The translations under genes were made by a program, and so were the position numbers. The notes under the pieces are model-generated. The model was not told where the DNA came from. It worked only from the letters and a program-made list of their open reading frames with translations, and did not search any database. From CAZKUN01 sp964555935 (GTDB taxonomy: Bacteria; Armatimonadota; Zipacnadia; Zipacnadales; VGFC01): DNA of 12,885 bases. Positions 6,237-12,885 of the stretch are shown here, piece by piece (within the stretch, counting starts at the first letter, position 1; each line of letters starts with the position of its first letter). The stretch spans positions 1 through 12,885 of the forward strand of contig CAZKUN010000253.1 in assembly GCA_964555935.1 (NCBI GenBank), in the 5' to 3' direction.

Positions 6237-7658
6237 TCAATACGTCTCCTTCAGCCCGTCTCTCTCCGGGACCACGTACCTGGCGAACCACTCATCCATC
6301 TGCCGCCTGAGGTCGCCGATCAGCGCGTGGTGCTTCGCCTCATCGACGAGATTCGTTCGCTCGCCGGGGTCGCGGGCGAGGTCGTACAGTTCGTTCGGCC
6401 CGTCGGGATGGCGATGCACGTACTTCCACTCATGCGTCCGGATCATCCGCACTGGCCCGTACTCGTCGTAGATGATGACCGACTCGTTGCCGGGCATCTC
6501 CTCGCCGCGTAGCGCGGGTAGGAAGCTCGTGCCCGGCAGGTTGCGCCCCTCGGGGAGCGGCAAGCCGCAGTGCTCCATGAGCGAGGGCAGGAAGTCGTAG
6601 GACGTCACCATGGCGTCCGTGACGTTGCCTTGAGGAATCGCGCCGGGCTGGCTGAAGACGGCGGGCACGAGGACGGAATTCTCGTACATGTTGCGCGGAT
6701 TCGTGCCGTTGCCCTTGCCCCAGAATCCGTGGTGCCCGCAACTGAACCCGTTGTCGCTGACGAACACAATCAGCGTGTCCTCGCGCAGTCCCAGCTTCTC
6801 GACCCGATCGATGATGCGGCCAATGTTGAGGTCCATCGCCGTGACTGCCGCGAAGTACCCCTTCAGCGCCTCGCGGTTGCCGAGCAGCCCGTCCGCCCAG
6901 GGAATCGCCCACGGATGCTTCGGCTCCTGAGGGCAGCTCTCGAAGGGACAATCGTCGTATGAGTCCACGATGTCTTGCGGGTGCCCCGTCCACGGGCTGT
7001 GCGGCGCGGTGTAATGCACGTTGAGGCAGAAGGGCGCGTCGTCTTGCATGTCAAGAAACCGGAGCGCTTCGTCGGTGATGACATCGGTGATGTAGCCCGG
7101 CTCGTTGATGAGCTGCCCATCGCGCACCATCGGCGCGTCGTTGTATCGGCCGCCGCCCTGCTGGTGGGCATACCAAAAGCCCATCCCGTGTTGGGGCGTT
7201 GCGCTGTCGCCCAGATGCCACTTGCCGCTCAACCCGCAGTTGTAGCCATTCTCGGCCATGACATCGGTGTACGCGACCTCCCCCGCTGTGAACGCCTCCG
7301 CGTCGGGCCCCACGTTGCCCTTGCTGATCCATTCATGGATGCCGGTCTGTGATGAGATCCGCCCCGTCAGGTAGTTCGCCCGGCTCGGCGAGCATACGGG
7401 TGTCGACACGAAGAACTTGCTGAAGCGCGTGCCGGTCTCGGCTAGGCGGTCGATGTTAGGCGTGCGGATCTCGGAGTTGCCGCAGCACCCGGCCGCCCAC
7501 GGGCCCTGATCGTCGCTCAGGATGAAGATCACGTTCGGCCGACGCTGTGATTCGCTGGCAGCGGGCATCGCGGCGTTCCCCCTTGGACCCAGCGCCAGAC
7601 CGCCGCCGATCGCGGCGGCTTGGCGAATGGCTTCTCGTCGAGTGATGCGGTTCGTCAC
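6237..7658 (-). CDS. Tat-exported type I sulfatase (formylglycine-dependent)
   Basis: This 473-residue sulfatase has metal-site Asp49-Asp50 in ILSDDQG and the maturation motif CSPSR at 89-93. Cys89 is the residue converted to formylglycine, and LTGR follows at 97-100. Other site residues are Lys146 and His148 in SGKWHLG, VSDNG (300-304, Asp302-Asn303) and Lys315. The N-terminus RITRREAIRQAAAIGGGLALG has a twin-arginine pattern, pointing to export of the folded enzyme. It hydrolyses sulfate esters (or sulfamates), probably on a glycan. The broad pattern recalls the GPW-x2-GC-x-GN-x-EI-x-TPN sulfatases common in planctomycetes. The start is GTG at 7658, overlapping the upstream gene's stop by four bases (GTGA). 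There is no strong ribosome site, so it is probably translationally coupled. The Cys-type motif can be matured by FGE or by anSME; neither gene is here. Confidence 0.95.
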   Translation of the reverse strand: MTNRITRREAIRQAAAIGGGLALGPRGNAAMPAASESQRRPNVIFILSDDQGPWAAGCCGNSEIRTPNIDRLAETGTRFSKFFVSTPVCSPSRANYLTGRISSQTGIHEWISKGNVGPDAEAFTAGEVAYTDVMAENGYNCGLSGKWHLGDSATPQHGMGFWYAHQQGGGRYNDAPMVRDGQLINEPGYITDVITDEALRFLDMQDDAPFCLNVHYTAPHSPWTGHPQDIVDSYDDCPFESCPQEPKHPWAIPWADGLLGNREALKGYFAAVTAMDLNIGRIIDRVEKLGLREDTLIVFVSDNGFSCGHHGFWGKGNGTNPRNMYENSVLVPAVFSQPGAIPQGNVTDAMVTSYDFLPSLMEHCGLPLPEGRNLPGTSFLPALRGEEMPGNESVIIYDEYGPVRMIRTHEWKYVHRHPDGPNELYDLARDPGERTNLVDEAKHHALIGDLRRQMDEWFARYVVPERDGLKETY

Positions 7659-10270
7659 GGCAGGATCTCAGCGAGGGGCGGGATGTCGCCGGCGCGTTGG
7701 GCGGCGACGTGCTGGGGCTCGTAGACGCCGTAGAACGGGACGTTGAGGTCGATCCAGAGCGCCAGCCGCCTGAAGTCATCAGCCGGCATATCCACGTCAT
7801 GGTGCCCGTCCCGGAGCAAGTCCATCAGCTTGCTCGCCCGCGCACCGAACTGGCCCGGCGTCGTTCGCGGGATCCACTCGCCGCCGTTCACGCTGTCGAA
7901 CCAGTGCACGAGCTTCTTCTGGGCGAGCGCGACATAGCTGCGCGAGTGTGGCGAGCCGTCGGCGAACTCGCCGGTGAGGCGGACGCCGCCGTCGGGATCG
8001 TCCGCCCCATGACAGCTCACGCAGTGGCGGTCGAGAACGGGCTGGACCAGGCGCGGGTAGCTGAAGGGGCGCGAGCCATCGGGCCCGGGCTCGATGACCG
8101 ACGGCGGTCGGCGGAGAGCGGCCGGATGGCTGTCGGCGGGGACGGAGTTGCGCGGCTCGTGACAACCCACGCAGCTCTGCGTCTCGCCCGGCTGGAGGTA
8201 TGTCAGCGACCGCATGCTCTGTATGGCCCGCCCGTCCGCGCCTACCGACTGGAAGTAAACTGGCACGTTCGCCGGTGCAGTGAAGTAAGCGGAGCCATCG
8301 TCCTCGACCGGCACGGTGCCAAGCAGCGCTCGCGCCGAGATCTGCGTCGCGACGCTGATCTTTGGCGAATCGTTGCGGAAGGTGGTCTTGGGCAGGATCT
8401 GGATCACGCGCAGGTGAGTGATTTTCTCGTCGGGGAGCGCGTCGGTCGAATCGTAGGCGTCGAAGACGACGAACCGGCCCTCCTCGAGCGAGGCATCGGC
8501 GACATCGGGGTGGATCGGAGGCAGCGCACTCGGCCGAACGGGAATGGCGCCCATGGATGAGATCTCGGGATCGCGGTAGAGCAATTCGCGGGGCGTGTCG
8601 CGGCCCTGGACGTAGATGCCCTGGGTGACCGTGTGGGCGGCGCTGCCGGTGGACCAGTTGGGGCTGTATGAGACGAGCCAGAGGTCCTCGCTGAGCCCGC
8701 GGGGCGTCGTGTAGGCCTCGTTGGGAAAGCCCTCGGCCTCGGGGAACGCGACGGAGGGGGTGAGGCGCTCGACGGCATCGAGCCCGTCGGCCGCTCGGCG
8801 CGGGTCGATCATCACCAGCGAACCGTAGGCGTAGCCGTGGTGCGCGCCGGCGATGGCCATCAGCTTGTGGGAGTTGGGGATGGGCTCTGGGTGCCACTCG
8901 CCCCAGGGCTTCTTGTCGTAGTTATAGTTGCCGAAGACCGCCAAGGGCGCGGAGCCATCCGGCCGGCAACTCCAGAGGCTGTGGGCGAGGTTGGTGTGGC
9001 GGTCGACGTAGTCCCACCGCGTGTAGAGCAGGGATCCGTCGTTCCCGACCGCCGGATGCCACTCGTTGGTCTCGTGAGACGACATGCGCCGGACGGAGGA
9101 GCCGTCGGGCTTCATCCGGTGGAGCGTGTACGTCGGCACCGGACGGCCTCCGCATCGGCAGAAGCCACCGCGTCGTGCGGAGATGAAGGCGATGTCGCCG
9201 TCGGGCAGCCAGACGGGATCGAAGTCGTCCCACGGCCCATCCGTCAGCTTGCGCAGGCCCGTGCCGTCGAGGTTGATGGTGTAGATGTTGTAGCAGTGCT
9301 CTGGCTTGTCGCTGAACGACTTCTGCGGCCCGTCCGGAACGGGCACGTACGCAAACGCAACGCGCTTCGCGTCGTATGAGAGACCGGGGCTGAGAAAGCT
9401 GCCCGTCGGAAGCTGGTCGCCGACGATGTCGCGGACCGTCGGCTCGCCCGCAATGTCCTCCAACACGAACAGGCCGCCGCCCGGTCGCGCGTAGCACCCG
9501 TAGTACTGGTCGCACATGTGGGCGAACGTGCCGGGGTGGCGTTTGACGAAGAGGATGTCATCGAAGTTGAGAAGCGGGTCGCTTAGTGTCTCGGCGCGGG
9601 CCTCCCAACGCGCGGCGATGATGGCCGCCGTGTCGGTGACCTCACCCTCGCCATCCGGGTTCACCGCATTCGGCTTCGCGGTCGACCAGCGGCCGGAGCT
9701 GCTTTGGTCGGCAGGCCTGTCGAGCGCGATGTTCACGTTCGGGTCGGCCGAAGCGTAGACCTCGACCTCATCGAGGTGGAACGAGACTTCCTTCTCCATC
9801 TGGCAACGGACATAGCGGGGCGTCACGTCCCGCTCCGAGAGATCCACGACCAGCGGCGTGCCCGCAAGCGCGCCTCCGAATGCCTCGCCGGAGTGCTGGT
9901 ACACCTCAGTCCAAGCGTCGCCGTCGAGCGAGACGAGGACCTTCATGCCGATGGTGCGGTTGCCGATGCTGCCGCCCTCCTGGCGGTTGTAGACGAGGAT
10001 GCGGTCGAGCGCTGTCGGCTCGAGCAGATCCACCTGCCACCAGGGGTTGGCGGAGAAGATGGTGTGGAAGCCCCACGCGCCGTTCTTGACGCCATCCACG
10101 GCTCCGGCCGCGTCCTGCCAGGTGTGGGCGCCACGCGCCTCGCCGGACTCGTTCGGTTCGAGCGTTTCGTGGGTCAACTCGCGAAGCCAGTCGGCCTCGA
10201 TCTCGGCCCGCAAGTCGGCGAGAGCAACAGATGGGATGAGCGCGAGGACGGCGACGGTGAGGAGTCTCAT
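7655..10270 (-). CDS. Secreted discoidin / beta-propeller / di-heme cytochrome, hydrazine synthase alpha-like
   Basis: This 871-residue protein has a Sec signal peptide (1-18, ending VALA). An F5/8-type C (discoidin) carbohydrate-binding region follows at about 45-175, including WWQVDLLEPTALDRILVYNR. A TolB/WD-like propeller spans about 290-500, with repeats such as DFDPVWLPDGDIAFIS (349-364) and NDGSLLYTRWDYVD (410-423). The C-terminal cytochrome part has two CxxCH heme sites, CVGCHEPR (700-707) and CVSCHGAD (750-757). Met828 in DMPADDFRRLALWIDLN is a possible distal ligand. The layout matches the family related to the hydrazine synthase alpha subunit. Genuine hydrazine synthase is unlikely, since no partner subunits are present. 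A periplasmic redox or substrate-sensing role linked to the sulfatase it overlaps is possible. The ATG at 10270 is chosen for the signal peptide and a GAGG site 6 bases upstream. Confidence 0.88.
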   Translation of the reverse strand: MRLLTVAVLALIPSVALADLRAEIEADWLRELTHETLEPNESGEARGAHTWQDAAGAVDGVKNGAWGFHTIFSANPWWQVDLLEPTALDRILVYNRQEGGSIGNRTIGMKVLVSLDGDAWTEVYQHSGEAFGGALAGTPLVVDLSERDVTPRYVRCQMEKEVSFHLDEVEVYASADPNVNIALDRPADQSSSGRWSTAKPNAVNPDGEGEVTDTAAIIAARWEARAETLSDPLLNFDDILFVKRHPGTFAHMCDQYYGCYARPGGGLFVLEDIAGEPTVRDIVGDQLPTGSFLSPGLSYDAKRVAFAYVPVPDGPQKSFSDKPEHCYNIYTINLDGTGLRKLTDGPWDDFDPVWLPDGDIAFISARRGGFCRCGGRPVPTYTLHRMKPDGSSVRRMSSHETNEWHPAVGNDGSLLYTRWDYVDRHTNLAHSLWSCRPDGSAPLAVFGNYNYDKKPWGEWHPEPIPNSHKLMAIAGAHHGYAYGSLVMIDPRRAADGLDAVERLTPSVAFPEAEGFPNEAYTTPRGLSEDLWLVSYSPNWSTGSAAHTVTQGIYVQGRDTPRELLYRDPEISSMGAIPVRPSALPPIHPDVADASLEEGRFVVFDAYDSTDALPDEKITHLRVIQILPKTTFRNDSPKISVATQISARALLGTVPVEDDGSAYFTAPANVPVYFQSVGADGRAIQSMRSLTYLQPGETQSCVGCHEPRNSVPADSHPAALRRPPSVIEPGPDGSRPFSYPRLVQPVLDRHCVSCHGADDPDGGVRLTGEFADGSPHSRSYVALAQKKLVHWFDSVNGGEWIPRTTPGQFGARASKLMDLLRDGHHDVDMPADDFRRLALWIDLNVPFYGVYEPQHVAAQRAGDIPPLAEILP

Positions 10271-10402
10271 GGTTGGCCTCGGATACAGGTTCGGCAGGGC
10301 GAGGGCGAATGCCTTCGGCATCGGGCTCGGAAAGGGGCAGGGCGGGTCGATCGAGGCGGCGAAATCGTTGGCGTCAGGTCTGGCCGAAGAGGAGAATCCA
10401 GC
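10271..10402. promoter_or_regulatory. Divergent intergenic control region
   Basis: These 132 bases separate the minus-strand cytochrome/sulfatase pair from the plus-strand DUF6807 operon and must carry promoters in both directions. No clear -35/-10 pair is visible. A minor inverted repeat, ATGCC-TTC-GGCAT (10309-10321), may be chance. The plus-strand site GAGGAG (10389-10394), 8 bases before the ATG, sets the DUF6807 start. Both frames stay open across this region because of the high GC, so neither is evidence for longer proteins. Confidence 0.45.
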
Positions 10403-11332
10403 ATGCCACAGCCGATGCAAAGACGCGGCTTCCTACGGACGGCGCTCGGGGCCACCGGAGCGTTGGTCGCCCTCGGCCTCGACGCGGTTGGGCAGGACGC
10501 GGGGCCGCAAGAACTCCACACCTACCCGCTCGGACCGCAGGTCTGGATCCGCGCGGCTGGCAAGCCGTTTGCCTGCTACCGCGCCCATCCGAGCCAGAAG
10601 TACCCGTATATCTACCCCGTCGCCGGTCCGCTCACCGGCGCGCCGCTGACGACCGAATCGAGCGATCCGTACCCGCACCATCGCTCGATGGGCTTCGCCT
10701 GTGACCGCGTGAACGAGGGCAACTACTGGCAGCAAGGGTACAACCGTGGGCAGATCTTCTCGCGCGGACCCGCAGTCGAGGAAGCCAAGGGCCAGCGCGT
10801 CGTCATCACCGACATCGCCGACTGGCGAATGCCAAGCGGCGAAACCGACTTCACCGATTCCCGGCGGATCACGGTCAGCGCCCCCTCGCCGAACTTGCGT
10901 CTGATTGAGGCGGACATCACGTGGACCGCCAGCCGCGACGTGACCATCCTCCCGAACAACCACTCGCTCTTCTTCCTGCGGGCGACCGAGGCTATCACGC
11001 CCAAGGGTGGCGGGACGTTGGTGAACTCCGAGGGGCAGGAGACGGAGAAAGACACCTTCGGTCAGAAAGCGGCGTGGTGCGCGTTCTATGGCGAGAGGCA
11101 TGGCGTGACCGAGGGCATCGCGCTGATGGACCATCCCGAGAACCCGTGGTCACCTTGCCAGTGGTTCACCCGCGACTATGGCTTCATATCGCCGACGCCG
11201 ATGCAGTGGGTGCCGGCCGAGGGGATGAAGATCGCCGCGGGCGAGACGCGCCGGATGAGGTACCTCGTCGTCGCCTACGGCGGCACGCCCGACGAGGCCG
11301 GACTTCCGGCCATATACGAGGAGTGGGTGTAG
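10403..11332 (+). CDS. Tat-exported DUF6807 ("PmoA family") protein
   Basis: This is a 309-residue protein. Its N-terminus QRRGFLRTALGATGALVALG is a clear twin-arginine signal (Arg7-Arg8), so it is exported folded, perhaps with a cofactor. The mature part matches DUF6807. SSDPYPHHRSMGFACDRVN (86-104) holds the conserved His92-His93, and DHPENPWSPCQWFTRDYG (243-260) is the family's second block. The family is often labelled methane oxygenase PmoA in databases, but it is not the membrane methane monooxygenase subunit. Its activity is not known. Planctomycete-type bacteria often carry such proteins beside Gfo/Idh/MocA and DUF1080 genes. The ATG at 10403 follows GAGGAG by 8 bases; an ATG four codons later is a weaker alternative. 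The stop is 4 bases before the URO-D gene, so the two are almost surely co-transcribed. Confidence 0.88.
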   Translation: MPQPMQRRGFLRTALGATGALVALGLDAVGQDAGPQELHTYPLGPQVWIRAAGKPFACYRAHPSQKYPYIYPVAGPLTGAPLTTESSDPYPHHRSMGFACDRVNEGNYWQQGYNRGQIFSRGPAVEEAKGQRVVITDIADWRMPSGETDFTDSRRITVSAPSPNLRLIEADITWTASRDVTILPNNHSLFFLRATEAITPKGGGTLVNSEGQETEKDTFGQKAAWCAFYGERHGVTEGIALMDHPENPWSPCQWFTRDYGFISPTPMQWVPAEGMKIAAGETRRMRYLVVAYGGTPDEAGLPAIYEEWV

Positions 11333-11336
11333 GGAC

Positions 11337-12410
11337 ATGACGATGACATCGAAGGAACGAGTGCTGACGACTTTTGCCCGCCAAGAAGCCGACCGGGTGC
11401 CGATCAACTACAGCGCGAACCCGGGGATTGATGGGCGGCTCAAAGCTCACTACGGGCTGGATGCCGGCGATGCCCTCGGCCTGTCTGAGATCCTGGGTGT
11501 CGACTTCCGCGGCGCCGGGGCGGCCTACACGGGCGAGCGGCTGCACGCTGAGGTCCCCGAGCGGATGGTCAACCCCCACTGGGGCTGGGTGCTGCGTTAC
11601 GTCGAGCATCAGTCCGGCGGATATTGGGACTATTGCGATTTTCCGTTGGTCGACGCGGATGAAGAGACCGCCGCCAATTGGCCGATGCCTTCGCCCGACG
11701 ACTACGACTACAGCCACATCAAGCCCGCGTGCGAAGCCAACAAGGAATACGCGGTGCATCTCGGCGGCGCGGGGACCGGCTGCATCATCAACACCGCCGG
11801 ATTCCTCCGCAGCATGGGACAGGTCTTCATCGACCTCGCGTTGGGCGAACCGGCGGGGATGCTGCTGATCGACCGGATGCTGGAGGTGCAGCTTGAGGTC
11901 CTCCGGCGCGAGATCGAGGCGGCGGACGGGGGGATTGACTTCGTCTGGATGGGCGAGGACCTCGGCACGCAGATTGCGCCGCTGATCAGCATGAAGACGT
12001 TTCAGGAGCATATCAAGCCCAGGCACAAGCCGTTCTTCGACCTGGCGAGGGCGCACGATCTGCCGGTGGTGATGCACACGTGCGGTTCGAGCAGTTGGGC
12101 CTACGACGACTACATCGAGATGGGCCTGACCGTGGCGGACACGCTCCAGCCCGAGGCCGCGAATATGTCGCCCGAGTACCTCAAGGCCACCTTCGGCGAC
12201 CGCCTGGCCTTCCATGGCTGCATCAGCACCGCCGGCGCGGTGGCTGAGGGGAGCGTCCAGGACACGATTGACGACTGTCGGCGGACGCTGGAGATCATGA
12301 TGCCCGGCGGCGGCTACTGCTTCGCGCCGACGCACCAACTCCAGGACAACTCGCCGACGGAGAACGTCGTCGCGATGTACGAGGCGGCCCACGAGTTCGG
12401 GGTGTATTGA
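11337..12410 (+). CDS. URO-D family protein, MtaA/CmuA-like corrinoid methyltransferase type
   Basis: This is a 357-residue cytoplasmic barrel protein of the uroporphyrinogen decarboxylase superfamily. Its N-terminus SKERVLTTFARQEADRVP is the usual opening of the methyltransferase-like branch. It keeps a zinc-type set: His247 and Cys249 in VVMHTCG, then Cys328 in GGGYCFAPTHQLQ. That gives an H-x-C-x(n)-C pattern with nearly the spacing found in MtaA/MtbA methylcobamide:CoM methyltransferases. Glu207-Asp208 in WMGEDLG are further family residues. This points to methyl transfer involving a corrinoid rather than heme synthesis, but no corrinoid-binding protein is encoded here. ATGs at 11337 and 11343 (MTMTSK) are both possible: AGGG sits too close to the first and about 8 bases from the second. 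The next gene follows after 20 bases. Confidence 0.88.
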   Translation: MTMTSKERVLTTFARQEADRVPINYSANPGIDGRLKAHYGLDAGDALGLSEILGVDFRGAGAAYTGERLHAEVPERMVNPHWGWVLRYVEHQSGGYWDYCDFPLVDADEETAANWPMPSPDDYDYSHIKPACEANKEYAVHLGGAGTGCIINTAGFLRSMGQVFIDLALGEPAGMLLIDRMLEVQLEVLRREIEAADGGIDFVWMGEDLGTQIAPLISMKTFQEHIKPRHKPFFDLARAHDLPVVMHTCGSSSWAYDDYIEMGLTVADTLQPEAANMSPEYLKATFGDRLAFHGCISTAGAVAEGSVQDTIDDCRRTLEIMMPGGGYCFAPTHQLQDNSPTENVVAMYEAAHEFGVY

Positions 12411-12420
12411 GCCATTCACT

Positions 12421-12425
12421 GGAGG
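12421..12425 (+). promoter_or_regulatory. Ribosome binding site of the amidohydrolase gene
   Basis: GGAGG stands 5 bases before the ATG at 12431, within the 20-base gap after the URO-D stop. It fixes the start of the truncated amidohydrolase and shows that the gene has its own good ribosome site inside the plus-strand operon. Confidence 0.7.
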
Positions 12426-12430
12426 ATCGC

Positions 12431-12885
12431 ATGAGCGGACTAGCTGTCAGCGAACTCGAGTATCGCGACACAGACCGCGAGTACTACCTCAAGCATCTCG
12501 ACGGCTGGCTGCCGCGGCGGATGCTCGATGTCCACATGCACGTGCATCTCGACAAACACATGCCTGACCTCACGCAGGAACTCATCGTCAAGAACTGGGC
12601 GACCTCGGTGAGCTACCCCGAGTACTCCGCCGAGATGGCCGACGCCGACTACCGCAAGCTCTTCCCCGACACCGAAATGAGCCGCCTTCAGTTCGGCACG
12701 GTGTATCGCGAGGCCGATTACGAGGCCTGCAACGACTACATCTCGGCCACTGCCGACCACGAGCGTATCTGGCCGCTGTGCGTGATCGCGCCCCAATCCA
12801 CGGGCGAGCAACTCAAGGAACGACTGACCAAGGGCCGCTTCCTCGGCGTGAAACCGTACTGGGCGATGGTGCCCGGCAAGAAAGA
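12431..12885 (+). CDS. TIM-barrel amidohydrolase (COG2159-like), N-terminal part
   Basis: 151 codons are visible before the window ends, with the frame still open. The translation begins MSGLAVSELEYRD. MLDVHMHVHLD (31-41) gives the DxHxH metal-binding start of the amidohydrolase barrel (Asp33, His35, His37), with an extra His39. Later, RIWPLCVIAPQ and GRFLGVKPYW match the second and third barrel strands of the Amidohydro_2 type (hydrolases and non-oxidative decarboxylases of carboxylated rings or open-chain acids). The rest of the metal site lies outside the window. It is the third gene of the plus-strand operon with the DUF6807 and URO-D genes, so a joint role in a small-molecule catabolic step is likely, but the substrate cannot be named. 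Confidence 0.87.
   Translation, partial: MSGLAVSELEYRDTDREYYLKHLDGWLPRRMLDVHMHVHLDKHMPDLTQELIVKNWATSVSYPEYSAEMADADYRKLFPDTEMSRLQFGTVYREADYEACNDYISATADHERIWPLCVIAPQSTGEQLKERLTKGRFLGVKPYWAMVPGKK

Noticed and set aside
7655..10270. True hydrazine synthase (anammox)
   Set aside because: Only the alpha-like architecture is present, with no beta/gamma subunits or other anammox genes. Related proteins are widespread in non-anammox bacteria.
9704..10402. Upstream extension of the DUF6807 frame
   Set aside because: It lies antisense to the cytochrome gene and would bury a clear Tat signal inside the protein. GAGGAG supports the start at 10403.
10271..10420. Upstream extension of the cytochrome frame
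   Set aside because: The ATG at 10270 begins a typical Sec signal peptide and has a GAGG site. The extra 50 residues look random.
10403..11332. Methane monooxygenase subunit
   Set aside because: The database label PmoA for this family is misleading. The protein is Tat-exported and soluble-looking, with no membrane segments like the real PmoA.
11337..12410. HemE uroporphyrinogen decarboxylase for heme synthesis
   Set aside because: The zinc-type H-x-C...C residues and the operon context fit the methyltransferase-like branch, and no other heme genes are nearby.
11184..12419. Long open frame on the minus strand opposite the URO-D gene (411 codons)
   Set aside because: It mirrors a well-supported URO-D gene, shows no recognisable domain and runs into the DUF6807 gene, so it is a GC-driven shadow.

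Overview
This is a 12.9 kb piece of a high-GC bacterial chromosome (strong G/C preference at third codon positions). It carries twelve protein genes packed almost end to end. I see no rRNA, tRNA, CRISPR array, insertion sequence or phage gene, and no gene-free stretch longer than about 165 bases. The family mix is a formylglycine-type sulfatase, a DUF1080 protein, a hydrazine-synthase-alpha-like c-type cytochrome, DUF6807, Gfo/Idh/MocA, PF01261 isomerase-like and URO-D-like proteins. That mix is typical of environmental Planctomycetota and of Armatimonadota, Latescibacterota, Hydrogenedentota or Lentisphaerota-like bacteria. The exact phylum cannot be settled from this window.

Layout. (1) 1-1029, plus strand: the C-terminal part of a glycyl radical enzyme whose start lies outside the window. 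(2) 3605 down to 1037, minus strand: a three-gene operon of PF01261 TIM-barrel protein, SGNH hydrolase and GH109-like Gfo/Idh/MocA oxidoreductase. (3) 3769-6223, plus strand: a secreted protein with two DUF1080 domains, a large nested inverted repeat at 5069-5154, then the two halves of a split thiamine-diphosphate-dependent decarboxylase. (4) 10270 down to 6237, minus strand: a secreted discoidin/beta-propeller/di-heme protein overlapping by four bases a Tat-exported sulfatase. (5) 10403-12885, plus strand: a Tat-exported DUF6807 protein, a corrinoid-methyltransferase-like URO-D protein and a TIM-barrel amidohydrolase cut by the window end.

How it may fit together (inference). The Gfo/Idh/MocA, PF01261 and DUF1080 families are those of the 3-keto-glycoside route of glycan breakdown: NAD-dependent oxidation at sugar C3, elimination of the aglycone, then hydration. 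Here they flank one divergent control region. The sulfatase and the SGNH esterase would strip sulfate and acyl groups from the substrate. The URO-D protein suggests methyl-group removal. The TPP decarboxylase and the radical enzyme would act on smaller downstream acids or polyols, the latter without oxygen. Four products carry Sec or Tat export signals and the others look cytoplasmic, so the island seems to span outer attack and inner catabolism. No transporter, regulator, radical-SAM activase or corrinoid protein is present, so essential partners must lie elsewhere.
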